From the NCBI RefSeq assembly GCF_019355935.1, contig NZ_CP079925.1, forward strand, positions 1,674,001-1,738,000: DNA of 64,000 nucleotides. The letters run 5' to 3'. Shown here one piece after another: positions 17,974 to 27,525 of this stretch (position 1 is the first letter of the stretch; the number at the start of each line of letters is the position of its first letter). Position numbers and translations under genes: made by a program. Origin of the DNA: Comamonas sp. Y33R10-2 (GTDB lineage: Bacteria > Pseudomonadota > Gammaproteobacteria > Burkholderiales > Burkholderiaceae_C). The notes beneath the pieces were generated by a model that saw only the letters and a list, made by a program, of their open reading frames with translations, did not search any database and had not been told where the DNA came from.

Positions 17974-18657
17974 ATGACGCGTCCCTTTATTAAAAACACA
18001 GCCCTGCTGCCCGCCCTCTTTCTTGCGTCCTGCGCTGCCATGGTCAGTGGCGCCAGCCATGCTCAAAACTTGTATCGCTCCGTAGGCCCTGATGGCCGCG
18101 TCACCTACTCCGACCGGGTGAACACCAGCGCAAATGCAAACCCAAGCACTAACGCCAAGGCCAGTGCAGAAACAGCAGGCAATGCAGAAAGCAGTTCCGC
18201 GGCTAACGCACAACTGCCCTTTGAGCTGCGCCAGACTGCCAACCGCTACCCTGTCACGATCTACACCGGCAAGGACTGTATGCCTTGCGACGAAGCACGC
18301 AGCTTTTTGCAAAACCGCGGCATTCCTTACAGCGAACGCACGATTGAAAGCAGCAGCGATGTGGCCGCGCTCAAAAAGCTCAGCGCTCAAGAAAACCTGC
18401 CTTTTGCCACCATTGGCAACCAGCATCTCAAAGGCTTTGGCCCGGAGAACTGGAGCCAGTACTTGAATGCCGCAGGCTACCCCACGCAGTCCCTACTGCC
18501 TAAGACCTATAAAGCGGCAGCGGCCAAGCCGTTGACGGCTCCTGCGCCCACTGCTTCACCTGCGCAAAAAGCCGCAGAAGCTCAGGCCCAGCGTGAACCT
18601 ATCACCCCTGCTCCTGGAGCGCCCACACAAAACAACCCTGCAGGTCTGCGTTTCTAA
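17974..18657 (+). CDS. Exported DUF4124/glutaredoxin-like protein
   Basis: 227 residues. A signal peptide (residues 1-~29, ending SHAQ) precedes a short DUF4124 segment (LYRSVGPDGRVTYSDR, ~31-46). After a low-complexity Asn/Ala/Ser linker there is a glutaredoxin-like domain at ~85-165 with the CxxC motif CMPC in TGKDCMPCDEARSFL. The cis-Pro region NLPFATIGNQHLKGF follows, and the C-terminus is Pro/Ala-rich. It is probably a periplasmic thiol redox protein. The gene is monocistronic and its substrate is unknown. Confidence 0.85.
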   Translation: MTRPFIKNTALLPALFLASCAAMVSGASHAQNLYRSVGPDGRVTYSDRVNTSANANPSTNAKASAETAGNAESSSAANAQLPFELRQTANRYPVTIYTGKDCMPCDEARSFLQNRGIPYSERTIESSSDVAALKKLSAQENLPFATIGNQHLKGFGPENWSQYLNAAGYPTQSLLPKTYKAAAAKPLTAPAPTASPAQKAAEAQAQREPITPAPGAPTQNNPAGLRF

Positions 18658-18861
18658 AAAATGGCACGAGGCCCGCACTGAAACTGACCCTGTTTTGTAG
18701 TGCTTCGCTCCTACATCAAATGGCCTTTTGTCGCTGCGCCTCGTACTAGCGTTGCTCGAAGACGCCAACGGCAGGAGCTATTTGAAAAGGCAATAGGTGC
18801 AGCCAAGATTGCGGCCATAACTTCCAAGCAGCCTGCATGAAGCGCCGTTCAATGCCAGCGG

Positions 18862-19662
18862 TCAAAGCATCCCAAACATCGAAGCGTGATTGACCGCCTG
18901 CGCTCGCGATCTCACCTGAAGTTTTCGGTAAATGTTTTTCACATGCGTATTCACGGTCAAGGCGCTGATGTCTAACCTTTTGCCAATTTGGGCGCTGGTG
19001 AAGCCAGAGGCGACCATACGTAAAACATCTTTTTCACGATCCGACAATCGCTCGGCAATTTTGGGTTTCTCACCCAAGTGGCCGCGCAATTCAGAAATTT
19101 TATTGTCAAAGCTTTTGATCAGTCGTTTGGTGACATGGGGTGCAATAGCCGCCCCCCCATTGGCAACTTGCAAGACCGCCTGCGCGGAGTTGCCGAACCA
19201 TGAATGCTTTACCAAGTAGCCTGAGGCACCAAACTCCAGCGCTTTAATGACATTTTCATCCTCATCCATAGAGGTAATCACAATGCTTTGGCTCATTGGT
19301 CTGTGCTGTTGAAGGTAGCTCAGCAGTTGAATTCCAGAACCATCGGCCAGATGAATGTCCAGCAGCAGCACATCAAAATCAAGGCAGCGACACAAGCGCT
19401 TGCCGTCTTTGACGCCCTGCGCTTTGCCGACGATTTGAATGCGCTCATCTTGCGACAACTCGTGTTGAAGCACATTCAAAAAATGCATGTCGGCATCAAT
19501 GATCGCCACACGAACAGGGCTGGTACGTTGCCCCACCAAAAATGCTGGCCAGATCGTCGGAGGATTCTGGAAGACATCAAATACCGCATCTTTTGTTACA
19601 GCAGAAGTATCACGATTACTTGCATCTGCAACAAAGCTTGCTCCTGATTTTAATAAGTTCAT
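18862..19662 (-). CDS. LuxR/NarL-type response regulator, divergent from the repeat-protein operon
   Basis: 266 residues with a ~45-residue N-terminal extension. The receiver domain is intact: VAIIDADMHFL, phospho-acceptor Asp in VLLLDIHLADGSG (~100), IVITSMDED, and Lys in GYLVKHSW. The C-terminal LuxR helix-turn-helix runs from LSDREKDVLRMVASG to LQVRSRAQAVNH. No kinase is adjacent. It is transcribed away from the exported repeat protein at 20041, with 378 bp between start codons. This is the position CsgD has relative to curli genes. A role as activator of the downstream operon is inferred from this layout. Confidence 0.88.
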   Translation of the reverse strand: MNLLKSGASFVADASNRDTSAVTKDAVFDVFQNPPTIWPAFLVGQRTSPVRVAIIDADMHFLNVLQHELSQDERIQIVGKAQGVKDGKRLCRCLDFDVLLLDIHLADGSGIQLLSYLQQHRPMSQSIVITSMDEDENVIKALEFGASGYLVKHSWFGNSAQAVLQVANGGAAIAPHVTKRLIKSFDNKISELRGHLGEKPKIAERLSDREKDVLRMVASGFTSAQIGKRLDISALTVNTHVKNIYRKLQVRSRAQAVNHASMFGML

Positions 19663-20040
19663 AAGCCACTACTCCTCAACACAAGGGAGAACAACTGCAA
19701 ACAATAGTCACGTGCTAATGAACATTATTAGATGGATAGGGAAAATAAATAACAAATTACAACTCTTGCAGAATTTACAACTAGCAACTACCTCCGGAAA
19801 AAGATTGCAATGTTGCATTTTTTAACGCCCCATCAAAGGCATTGCTAGCGCATTTCAAGGGTTCTCGATTGCTGCCGAAAGGGTAGTGCTTGCAAGTGAT
19901 ATCGAAGATGGAACTTCAGCCGGAAACTGGAATTGAGCGATCACCCACAAGCTGCATCAACAGCACTTGCGACAGGTGTCCCGCTTTGTCTCTGGCCATG
20001 GGGGCCAAAGGTGATTTCTAACTTCCTGGGGAGCTTCATC
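19663..20040. promoter_or_regulatory. Divergent control region of the CsgG-like locus
   Basis: 378 bp with no gene; its left 160 bp is AT-rich. An inverted repeat TGCAA-TG-TTGCA (19806-19817), flanked by A and T runs, may be an operator or a small hairpin. GGGGAG 7 bases before ATG 20041 is a clear ribosome-binding site for the repeat protein. No other structure was recognised. Confidence 0.45.
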
Positions 20041-20829
20041 ATGAAATCGATTGCAATCTTTGCTCTGAGTCTTGTAGCTACAGCCGCAATGGCGGGCGGT
20101 CATTCTTCGAATGTTTCGTCAATCACCATCAGCGGCACCTCGAGCCAAACCGCCAGCATCAACGGCGGCATGGTCAACAACGCCGCGCAGTCTAAGGCCT
20201 ATGCCAATCAGAACATTGCCTCCAATAAAGGCAATATTGATATCTCAGGCACGTCGACACAAACCTCAAACCTCGAAAACGCCAAAGTTTTCAATGATGC
20301 AAAGTCTGCTGGTGATGTCGCCGTGCAAAACTTGGCCTCCAACGTTGGCGACGTGAGCATTGATCGGAGCTTTCATGTCAAGGGCAACTCCACACAAACA
20401 GCTAACGTTGTAGGTTCCACCCTCAAAAACGAGGCAAATAGCACGGGCGCGGGCTGCTCAGGCCCAGATTGCAAGGATGCTGCATTGGCCTACCAGAATG
20501 CGGCCAGCAATATGGGTGACATCAGCATCAGTGGCACTAGTAGCCAGTATGTTGGCATTACCGGTGCAAACACCACGGTATCCAACCTTGCCAAGGGTGC
20601 GAATACGGTTGCTATTCAAAACATGTCCTCCAACTACGGCAAGGTCGACATCACCGGCAATTCGACACAGAACACCTATATCGCCAATGGTGCATATGTA
20701 GCGAATTTGGCCAACGGTACGCTGGCACATGCAATTCAGAACATTGCGTCCAACGACTCCTGCGAGCCACCACCCGTGGCCTGCGTAGGTCCAGCTTGCG
20801 GCCCATACTCTTCACACGCTTCTCGCTGA
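20041..20829 (+). CDS. Exported five-repeat protein, candidate fibre (functional amyloid-like) subunit
   Basis: 262 residues. The signal peptide is residues 1-~18 (ending AMAGG). The mature part holds five imperfect repeats of ~40 residues with consensus (D/N)I(S/D)ISG(T/N)S(S/T)QT...N.A...AxQNxASNxG. The SQ/TQ positions are 36, 74, 119, 169 and 210, and the AxQN(I/L/M)xSN positions are 57, 96, 152, 193 and 233. Regular Ser, Gln, Asn and Gly spacing recalls curlin repeats (SxxxxxQxxxxN), but the sequence is not recognisably CsgA. An extra Cys pair (139, 144) lies in the third repeat, and a Cys/Pro-rich tail ends the protein. An upstream in-frame start (19933) has no signal peptide and is rejected. 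The amyloid assignment is an inference. Confidence 0.75.
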   Translation: MKSIAIFALSLVATAAMAGGHSSNVSSITISGTSSQTASINGGMVNNAAQSKAYANQNIASNKGNIDISGTSTQTSNLENAKVFNDAKSAGDVAVQNLASNVGDVSIDRSFHVKGNSTQTANVVGSTLKNEANSTGAGCSGPDCKDAALAYQNAASNMGDISISGTSSQYVGITGANTTVSNLAKGANTVAIQNMSSNYGKVDITGNSTQNTYIANGAYVANLANGTLAHAIQNIASNDSCEPPPVACVGPACGPYSSHASR

Positions 20830-20970
20830 GCCCACTACTCAGCCAGCCCTTGAGGTTCAACCCGCAAGGGGTTGGCTGAGATGCATCCGGACGCCTGAAA
20901 CGCATCTAAAGCCTATTGATGCGCTTTCAGACGTACCGCGAGCCCACCCGCTAGAGACTGGAGGCTTGTC

Positions 20971-21366
20971 ATGACTTATTTCATTTGCAGCACTTGCACC
21001 ATGCTGGCCTTGTTCGTCGTCAGCCATAGCGTATGGGCAGCTCCTGGTGAAGACCCTGTCGCGATTACCGGGCGCGTGACTTATCTCCAGCTACCCACAG
21101 CGCCGGCCTCACGCTCAACCAGCGTGCAATACATGCAAATCATGCCAGACGATGCAGCCGCAAAAGTCAGTCGATATACCGCCAAGGCTTACAGCAGCAA
21201 CTTGGGCAATATCAAAACAGAAAAAGATGTTGTTCAGTCTGTGCAGACCAATGGCACTCGAACTAACTGCTATCAATCGATAGGTAGTGTCTCAGCGCCC
21301 CGCGGTGTCGGGAACAACGAACAGGTCGTTGTTTTGCGCGGGGACGTGATCAACATCTGCAATTGA
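20971..21366 (+). CDS. Small exported protein of the CsgG-like locus
   Basis: 131 residues. A signal peptide (residues ~1-23, ending VWAAP) is followed by a ~105-residue mature domain with two late Cys residues (C100 region NCYQS and C130 near the end) that could form a disulfide. It includes AYSSNLGNIKTEKDVVQSVQTNG, partly echoing the SNxGNI motif of the repeat protein upstream. GGAGG lies 6 bases before the ATG. It has the size and position of an accessory or minor subunit (a CsgE/CsgF/CsgB-like place in the operon), but no family was recognised. Confidence 0.7.
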   Translation: MTYFICSTCTMLALFVVSHSVWAAPGEDPVAITGRVTYLQLPTAPASRSTSVQYMQIMPDDAAAKVSRYTAKAYSSNLGNIKTEKDVVQSVQTNGTRTNCYQSIGSVSAPRGVGNNEQVVVLRGDVINICN

Positions 21367-21457
21367 AATAACGGATCAAAAAAGGCGCCAGCCACTGCAC
21401 CGATTGATGCAGCCTGAAGTTGCGCCATGCCATGCATCAATCATTCAAGGGGTCATC

Positions 21458-23164
21458 ATGAAACTCACGATAGTGGAAACGGTGGCGTCAAAAAAGGCAG
21501 CGTCCAGACACATGGGCGGTTTGGCAAAGGCCGGGCATTGGCTCTGCCTGAGCGCTGTGCTACTGAGCACTGGCTGCGGCCAGTTAGATGCACGCCGCCA
21601 TACCGATGCCCATGAAATGGCCACCATCATGAACCGGCCCGTGGCGCGGCCCGTGCGCTCTATTTCAAGCTTTTCTGAGTCTCTTAGCTGCATGGATCAC
21701 ATGCTGCGTGCGGCTGAGCTACCCACCACACTGATCAGCAGCAAGCAGTTCCCCGACTTCTCGGGCAAGGTACCCGTGGCCGTCAAAGACATGGTGGTGA
21801 CATCGCTCTCTCAGATGTCCCACCTCAGCAATGCCTTTCGATACGTGGACTACGAGGTGGATATTGCGCGCCAAGACACGGTGCAAAACCTCACCACCAT
21901 TTTGCTCAACAACAACCAGATGCAGCTGCAGCGCCCCGCGCTTTATGTATCTGGAGCCATTGCGTTTGTGGACCAAAACGTGGCTAGCTTGCGCAATACA
22001 GCAGGCATATCTGGCGAGCGCGTTGATTTGGGCTACAGCAAAAGCAATACAGCCACGGTGGTTGCACTCGAGGCGCACTTGGGCGACTTTCGCACCCGCA
22101 CCATCATTCCAGGGCTTGATTCGGCCAATGAAGTCGTCATCGGTGGTGCCGGTGATGGTGTCGATCTCGCGGGGCGTATTGGCACCTATGGCGTACGTTT
22201 TAACGTGGGCCGCGACTATGCCATGGGCACGGGCGGCGCTTTACGCACTTTGGTAGATTTGGCCATGATCGAATTGGTCGGCAAATGGGCCCGCGTGCCC
22301 TACTGGCAATGCCTGATGCTGGATCAAACCAACCCACACTTTCAGCGCCAAATGCGTGATTGGTTTGACGCCAGTGGATCAGACGGGCAGTTAAAGCTGG
22401 TGCGTTCATCGCTTATCAGCCGAGGCTATCTGGGCGCAGACCAAGCCAGTCTTAGCGCCAACGCCCCAGTGCTACGTGAAGCCCTTGCCCGCTTCCAAGC
22501 CGATCGCGGAGTCACCGTCAGTGGCGTTATCAACTTCCCGACCTATGAGGCGGCACTGCGTAACTTTGTCGGTCTCAATCCGGATGGCTCACTCACCCGT
22601 ATTGGCTGGAGTAATGATGCAGTGGGGCCTGCCACTGTCGCGCAGACCCCAAGCTGGGCTATCAATTTGCAAGTTGAAAACCCACAGCCCGCAGGTTTAC
22701 GCCCCGCGTTTAGCGAGGGCGAGCAAATCTTCCTGTCGGCAACCGTCACCAAAGCGTCGCACCTTTATTGCTACTACGTCGATACCGCAGGCGCTGTGAC
22801 GAGACTGCTGCCCAATGCGCTGCAATCGAGCACCTTGGTGTCCGCTGAGCAAGCCGTGCGCATTCCAGACTGGATGAGTGCCAACCCCGGCTTTATTCTG
22901 GACGCTGGCAAGCCCGGTAACGAAGGGGTGATCTGCATCGCCACAGATACCGATGTCATGCCGAGCCTGCCAACCCAGATGCAAGGGCCTGCGCTGACGG
23001 TGATGAAAGATGTGCGCGGTACACAAGGCGTGCTGGATCAATTCCGCCAGGTGCTGGACGCTGGCAGACTCACCACGCAGACCATCCAATGGAGCGTGAC
23101 GGCACGCAATGCACCCGCCGCATCAGCAGCAGCCACTCCGGCCACCGAGCAAGGTGGCAAATAA
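21458..23164 (+). CDS. CsgG-like outer-membrane lipoprotein with peptidoglycan-binding and DUF4384-like regions
   Basis: 568 residues from ATG 21458 (AAGGGG just upstream). The lipobox LLSTGC makes Cys40 the lipidated residue. Residues ~70-280 follow the CsgG pattern: FPDFSGK, a strand pair ending FRYVDYE, ALYVSGAIAFVDQN (the 'G-A-I' strand), VALEAHLGDFRTRTI, then a glycine-rich segment and helix LVDLAMIELVGKW. Residues ~318-375 resemble a PG_binding_1 module (LISRGYLG...REALARFQADRGV). Residues ~418-500 resemble DUF4384 (GEQIFLSATVTKASHLYCYYVD). CsgG forms the nonameric curli export pore; a similar pore anchored to peptidoglycan is inferred. Domain calls are by eye. Confidence 0.65.
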   Translation: MKLTIVETVASKKAASRHMGGLAKAGHWLCLSAVLLSTGCGQLDARRHTDAHEMATIMNRPVARPVRSISSFSESLSCMDHMLRAAELPTTLISSKQFPDFSGKVPVAVKDMVVTSLSQMSHLSNAFRYVDYEVDIARQDTVQNLTTILLNNNQMQLQRPALYVSGAIAFVDQNVASLRNTAGISGERVDLGYSKSNTATVVALEAHLGDFRTRTIIPGLDSANEVVIGGAGDGVDLAGRIGTYGVRFNVGRDYAMGTGGALRTLVDLAMIELVGKWARVPYWQCLMLDQTNPHFQRQMRDWFDASGSDGQLKLVRSSLISRGYLGADQASLSANAPVLREALARFQADRGVTVSGVINFPTYEAALRNFVGLNPDGSLTRIGWSNDAVGPATVAQTPSWAINLQVENPQPAGLRPAFSEGEQIFLSATVTKASHLYCYYVDTAGAVTRLLPNALQSSTLVSAEQAVRIPDWMSANPGFILDAGKPGNEGVICIATDTDVMPSLPTQMQGPALTVMKDVRGTQGVLDQFRQVLDAGRLTTQTIQWSVTARNAPAASAAATPATEQGGK

Positions 23165-23165
23165 G

Positions 23166-24491
23166 ATGGCCCGCCCAACGCAGCAGCAAAGCGCACCGCA
23201 TCGCAAAGTTCTGCACATAAGGCGACTCGCCCTTGTCCAGAGCCTAGGCTTTCTACTGCTTTGTTGCGCATTTGCAGGCGGGGTTCCCCATGCCCGCACT
23301 CGGTCTGCGCAAGCAGCCCAGTGGGGCATCTCCACCCCCCAGCCAGCACCTCTTGAGAGTAGGCCATTAAACACGCCCGCCATCACACCTCTTGCGCCGG
23401 ATACGCAACGCATTGAGGAGCCGCCCCCACCCTCTGCAGCCCCTGACATCACTGCTGCACCCGTGGCATCTTCAACGCCACTCATCGTGCGTGACAGTGG
23501 CAGCAAGGCATTGCAGCGTGAGTTGGAGCAACTACAAAAAGCCGCTAGCCCCCGCAGCGGCTATGGCAGCACCACAGCAGCGGCGCAGGCCGCATGGCAA
23601 CTGGGGCTGATTTATTTGCATGGCGCGGGTGTGCGCATCGATCTGCCTCAGGCTCAACTGTGGTTTGAGCGCGCTGCCAAGCAAGGGCGCGAGCCTTGGG
23701 CCTATGCCGGTCTGGCTTGGTGCGCCATTGATGGTTGCGGCGCGCCAGCCAACCCAGGCGAGGCAGCCAAAGCGATTTCTCGGCTGCGCGCCACATACCC
23801 CGCTCGCGCCGATTTTCTGGCATGGCTGCAGGCCAGTCGCCTCAAGCCCATTCAAGTCAGCACACCGGCCAACACCGCAAACCCCATATCGGTTCACAGA
23901 CTGACGGGGTCTGAGCGGCAATTGCTGGAACGTGCCGCGGCCGCTGGCGACACGCAAGCCAATATCGAGCTAGGCATTCAGGCCTTTGCCAGCAGGCAAA
24001 TGCCGCTGGCTGAAAATTACTTGCGCCGCGCCGCCTCGCGCTCCGTAGTCGCTGCAAACAACCTGACCGCGGTTCGTCGGCTCGAAAAAAATGGCCTAAA
24101 TGCGGCCAACTCCTTTGCTGCCCCCTCCTCTGCGGCCCCAGAAGGTTCAGCCCAAGCTGCGCTCAACATGGCCCGCATGTACCACCTAGGGCAAGGCGTG
24201 CCAGCCAATTACGCCGAAGCGCTGCGCTTTTACCGCTTGGCCGAGCAACGCGGCAGCAAGGAGGCGCACAAAATGATTGAGCTGATTTTTTCAAGGCCCT
24301 TGCAAGGCGCCGGGCTGGGCGGCGGTCTTGACCCCGCCTGGATGCAGCAACTTGCCAGAGCCGACCTGAGCCAGACGACACCCGTAATTACAACGGGCAG
24401 CACCACCGCACAGTTGCAGCGTGAGCCGTCGCCACTTTTTGACCTACTGGCCCAACCGTGGCAAAGGCGGCTGCTGCAAATCACTCAGTGA
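23166..24491 (+). CDS. Membrane-anchored or exported Sel1-repeat protein of the CsgG-like locus
   Basis: 441 residues from ATG 23166, one base after the CsgG-like stop codon, so translation is probably coupled. A hydrophobic segment (LALVQSLGFLLLCCAFAGG, ~22-40) is a signal peptide or anchor, followed by a Pro/Ala-rich linker. Sel1/TPR-like helical repeats are visible at ~137-175 (AWQLGLIYLHGAGV) and ~330-365 (ALNMARMYHLGQGV, YAEALRFYRLAEQRG), with a degenerate one near 250. Such repeats scaffold protein complexes. A periplasmic partner for the CsgG-like pore is inferred. An upstream in-frame ATG inside the preceding gene (23109) is unlikely. Confidence 0.75.
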   Translation: MARPTQQQSAPHRKVLHIRRLALVQSLGFLLLCCAFAGGVPHARTRSAQAAQWGISTPQPAPLESRPLNTPAITPLAPDTQRIEEPPPPSAAPDITAAPVASSTPLIVRDSGSKALQRELEQLQKAASPRSGYGSTTAAAQAAWQLGLIYLHGAGVRIDLPQAQLWFERAAKQGREPWAYAGLAWCAIDGCGAPANPGEAAKAISRLRATYPARADFLAWLQASRLKPIQVSTPANTANPISVHRLTGSERQLLERAAAAGDTQANIELGIQAFASRQMPLAENYLRRAASRSVVAANNLTAVRRLEKNGLNAANSFAAPSSAAPEGSAQAALNMARMYHLGQGVPANYAEALRFYRLAEQRGSKEAHKMIELIFSRPLQGAGLGGGLDPAWMQQLARADLSQTTPVITTGSTTAQLQREPSPLFDLLAQPWQRRLLQITQ

Positions 24492-24529
24492 GCTAAGTGT
24501 TCGCAGTGATAAAAAGCATACTAAATTGA

Positions 24530-25552
24530 TTAGTTCGGGCGCTTTTCAAACGCGTATTTTTCAGTATCCACCTCACCCTGGCCTTGCACCGCATAACGGT
24601 CACCCACCACAGCTTCAGGTTTGAAGATGTCGCTGAGCTCGGCCAAGATTTCAGCGCTGAGCTTGACGCTGCCGCCGCGCACGTCTTCACGTAGGTGGTC
24701 CACGCTGGTAGTGCCGGGCAGCGCAATGATGTGATCGCCTTGCGCCAGCACCCAAGCAATGGCCAGCTCAGCCAAGGTGCAACCCGCTTTTTCAGCCACG
24801 GCCTGCATGGGACTGAGCAAGCGCAGGTTTTGCGCATAGGCTTCGCCCGCAAAGCGCGGCATGGTGGCGCGGATGTCGCCCTTCACCAAGTTATCCACCT
24901 GCTGGAGCTTGCCGCTCAAAAATGCGCGGCCCATGGGGCTGAAGGCCACGTAGGCAATACCCAGTTCCTTACAAGCGGCCAGCGTGCCCAGCTCGGCATT
25001 GCGCGACCACAGTGAATATTCGCTTTGCAGGGCGGCAATGGGGTGCTCTTTGTGCGCGCGGCGCAGGGCATCAACGCCCACTTCCGACAGGCACAACTCG
25101 CGAATCTTGCCTTCTTCTTTTAGCCGTGCCATCTCGCCGACTGACTCTTCGATGGGTACGTTTTTGTCCCAGCGGTGCAAGTAGTACAGGTCCATCACGT
25201 CCGTGCCCAAACGCTGCAAGCTGTCTTCACAATTTTGGCGCAGGGTTTTGGGGCGACCGTCGATCACGCGGCGCACCACACCATCTTCACCACGCACACC
25301 GGCCATGCCGCCTTTGCTGGCCAAGGTGATGTGGTTGCGGTGGGGCTTGAGCACGGGGCCGACCAGTGATTCGCTAGCGCCAAAGCCATACAGTGCTGCG
25401 GTGTCGAACATCGTCACGCCCGCATCAATCGCAGCGTGCAGCACCGCGTGAGATTGTTCGGTGGACACGGGGCTTCCGTAGGCGTGGCAGAAGTTCATGC
25501 AGCCCAGCGCAACGTTGGCGACGCTAAAAGGGCCTAAAGGACGGTTTTGCAC
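24530..25552 (-). CDS. Aldo/keto reductase
   Basis: 340 residues, NADPH-dependent oxidoreductase of the AKR superfamily. The catalytic tetrad is visible: Asp in MFDTAALYG (~50) with Tyr four residues on, Lys in LASKGG, and His in YYLHRWD. The C-terminal NADP-binding end (AQGDHIIALPGTTSVDHLRED) is intact. Substrate is unknown. It is transcribed on the same strand as the pmd operon that lies upstream, but a terminator and a repeat separate them, so it is likely a separate unit. It converges with the Sel1 gene. Confidence 0.92.
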   Translation of the reverse strand: MQNRPLGPFSVANVALGCMNFCHAYGSPVSTEQSHAVLHAAIDAGVTMFDTAALYGFGASESLVGPVLKPHRNHITLASKGGMAGVRGEDGVVRRVIDGRPKTLRQNCEDSLQRLGTDVMDLYYLHRWDKNVPIEESVGEMARLKEEGKIRELCLSEVGVDALRRAHKEHPIAALQSEYSLWSRNAELGTLAACKELGIAYVAFSPMGRAFLSGKLQQVDNLVKGDIRATMPRFAGEAYAQNLRLLSPMQAVAEKAGCTLAELAIAWVLAQGDHIIALPGTTSVDHLREDVRGGSVKLSAEILAELSDIFKPEAVVGDRYAVQGQGEVDTEKYAFEKRPN

Positions 25553-25584
25553 GAGGGCTCCTCAAAATCAAAAAATCTAAGCAT

Positions 25585-25632
25585 TTATAGCCGGTAGTCC
25601 ATACAAATCATGGACTAGCAGCTATCAATTTC
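25585..25632. repeat. Short dispersed 'TAGCTACTAG' repeat
   Basis: An imperfect inverted repeat (ATAGCCGGTAGTCCAT...ATGGACTAGCAGCTAT) between the pmd terminator and the aldo/keto reductase. Same family as 14591-14636. Confidence 0.55.
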
Positions 25633-25644
25633 AAAATAAAAACA

Positions 25645-25673
25645 ACAAAGGCCGGAGCAAGCGCCGGCCTTTG
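25645..25673 (-). terminator. Terminator of the pmd operon
   Basis: CAAAGGCCGG...CCGGCCTTTG forms a strong hairpin. On the minus strand a T-rich tract follows it, 20 bases after pmdC. Confidence 0.88.
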
Positions 25674-25693
25674 TCTGCATCAATCACCAGAAC

Positions 25694-26652
25694 TTATTCT
25701 GCGTTCAGTTGCTGCTCCAGATCATGCAGAACCTTGTAGCAGTTATAGACTTGCTGAACGCTGGAGTTAGGCTCGCGGCCTTCGCGGATGGCGGCGAAGA
25801 ATTCGCGGTCTTGCAGCTCAATGCCGTTCATGGACACATCCACCTTGGACACGTCAATTTGTTCTTCCTTGCCGGTGTAAAGATCGTCGTAACGGGCCAG
25901 ATAAGTGCCGGTATCGCCGATGTAGCGGAAGAAAGTACCCAGAGGGCCATCGTTGTTGAACGACAGGCTCAAAGTACAGATAGCACCGTTGGCGGCCTTG
26001 AGCTGAATGCTCATGTCCATGGCAATACCCAGATCCTTGTGGATCGGGCCTTGCACGGCGTTGGCCTTGACGATGGGGCTGCCAGCTTGATAGGCGAACA
26101 GATCCACGGTGTGGGCAGCGTGGTGCCACAGCAGGTGATCGGTCCAGCTACGGGCCTGGCCCAGCGCATTCATGTTGGTGCGGCGGAAGAAGTAGGTTTG
26201 CACATCCATTTGCTGAATGTTGAACTCGCCCGCTTCAATCTTTTGGTGCACGTACTGGTGGCTGGGGTTGAAGCGGCGGGTGTGGCCCACCATAGCAACC
26301 AGACCGGTTTGCTTTTGCAGCTCGGCCACTTCCTGCGCATCCTTTAAGGCATCGGCCAGAGGGATTTCAACTTGCACATGCTTGCCGGCCTTTAAGCACT
26401 GAATGCTTTGGGCTGCGTGCATTTGCGTGGGGGTGCACAAAATGACGGCATCGACTTCAGGCAGCGCCAGCGCATCAGCCAAATCGGTGCAGACATGCTT
26501 GATGCCGTACTTATCAGCCACTTCCTGGGTTTGCTCCAGGCGGCGACCGATCAGGGAGACGACTTCAACGCCGTCGATATTCTTGATGCCATCCAGGTGC
26601 TTGATGCCAAAGGCGCCAGCGCCAGCCAAGGCGACTTTAATGGTCTTGCTCA

Positions 26653-26653
<1 letters not shown>
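25694..26653 (-). CDS. pmdC: 4-carboxy-2-hydroxymuconate-6-semialdehyde dehydrogenase
   Basis: 319 residues, GFO/IDH/MocA family (LigC-like). It oxidises the protocatechuate ring-cleavage product (as its hemiacetal) to 2-pyrone-4,6-dicarboxylate with NAD(P)+. The Rossmann motif is VALAGAGAFGIKHLDG (~7-22), VDAVILCTPTQMHA and EIPLADA follow, and MVGHTRRFNPSHQYV is the conserved central segment. Its start overlaps the pmdB stop by one base (TAATG). It is the last gene of the operon and is followed by a terminator. Confidence 0.93.

Positions 26654-27525
<872 letters not shown>

Noticed and set aside
20100..20760. Regular repeats in DNA suggesting a CRISPR array
   Set aside because: The periodicity is at protein level within an open frame with a signal peptide; DNA repeats are diverged and have no constant repeat/spacer structure.
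24530..25552. Aldo/keto reductase as a member of the pmd operon
   Set aside because: A strong terminator at 25645-25673 and a repeat separate it from pmdC, and it has no known step in the 4,5-cleavage pathway.
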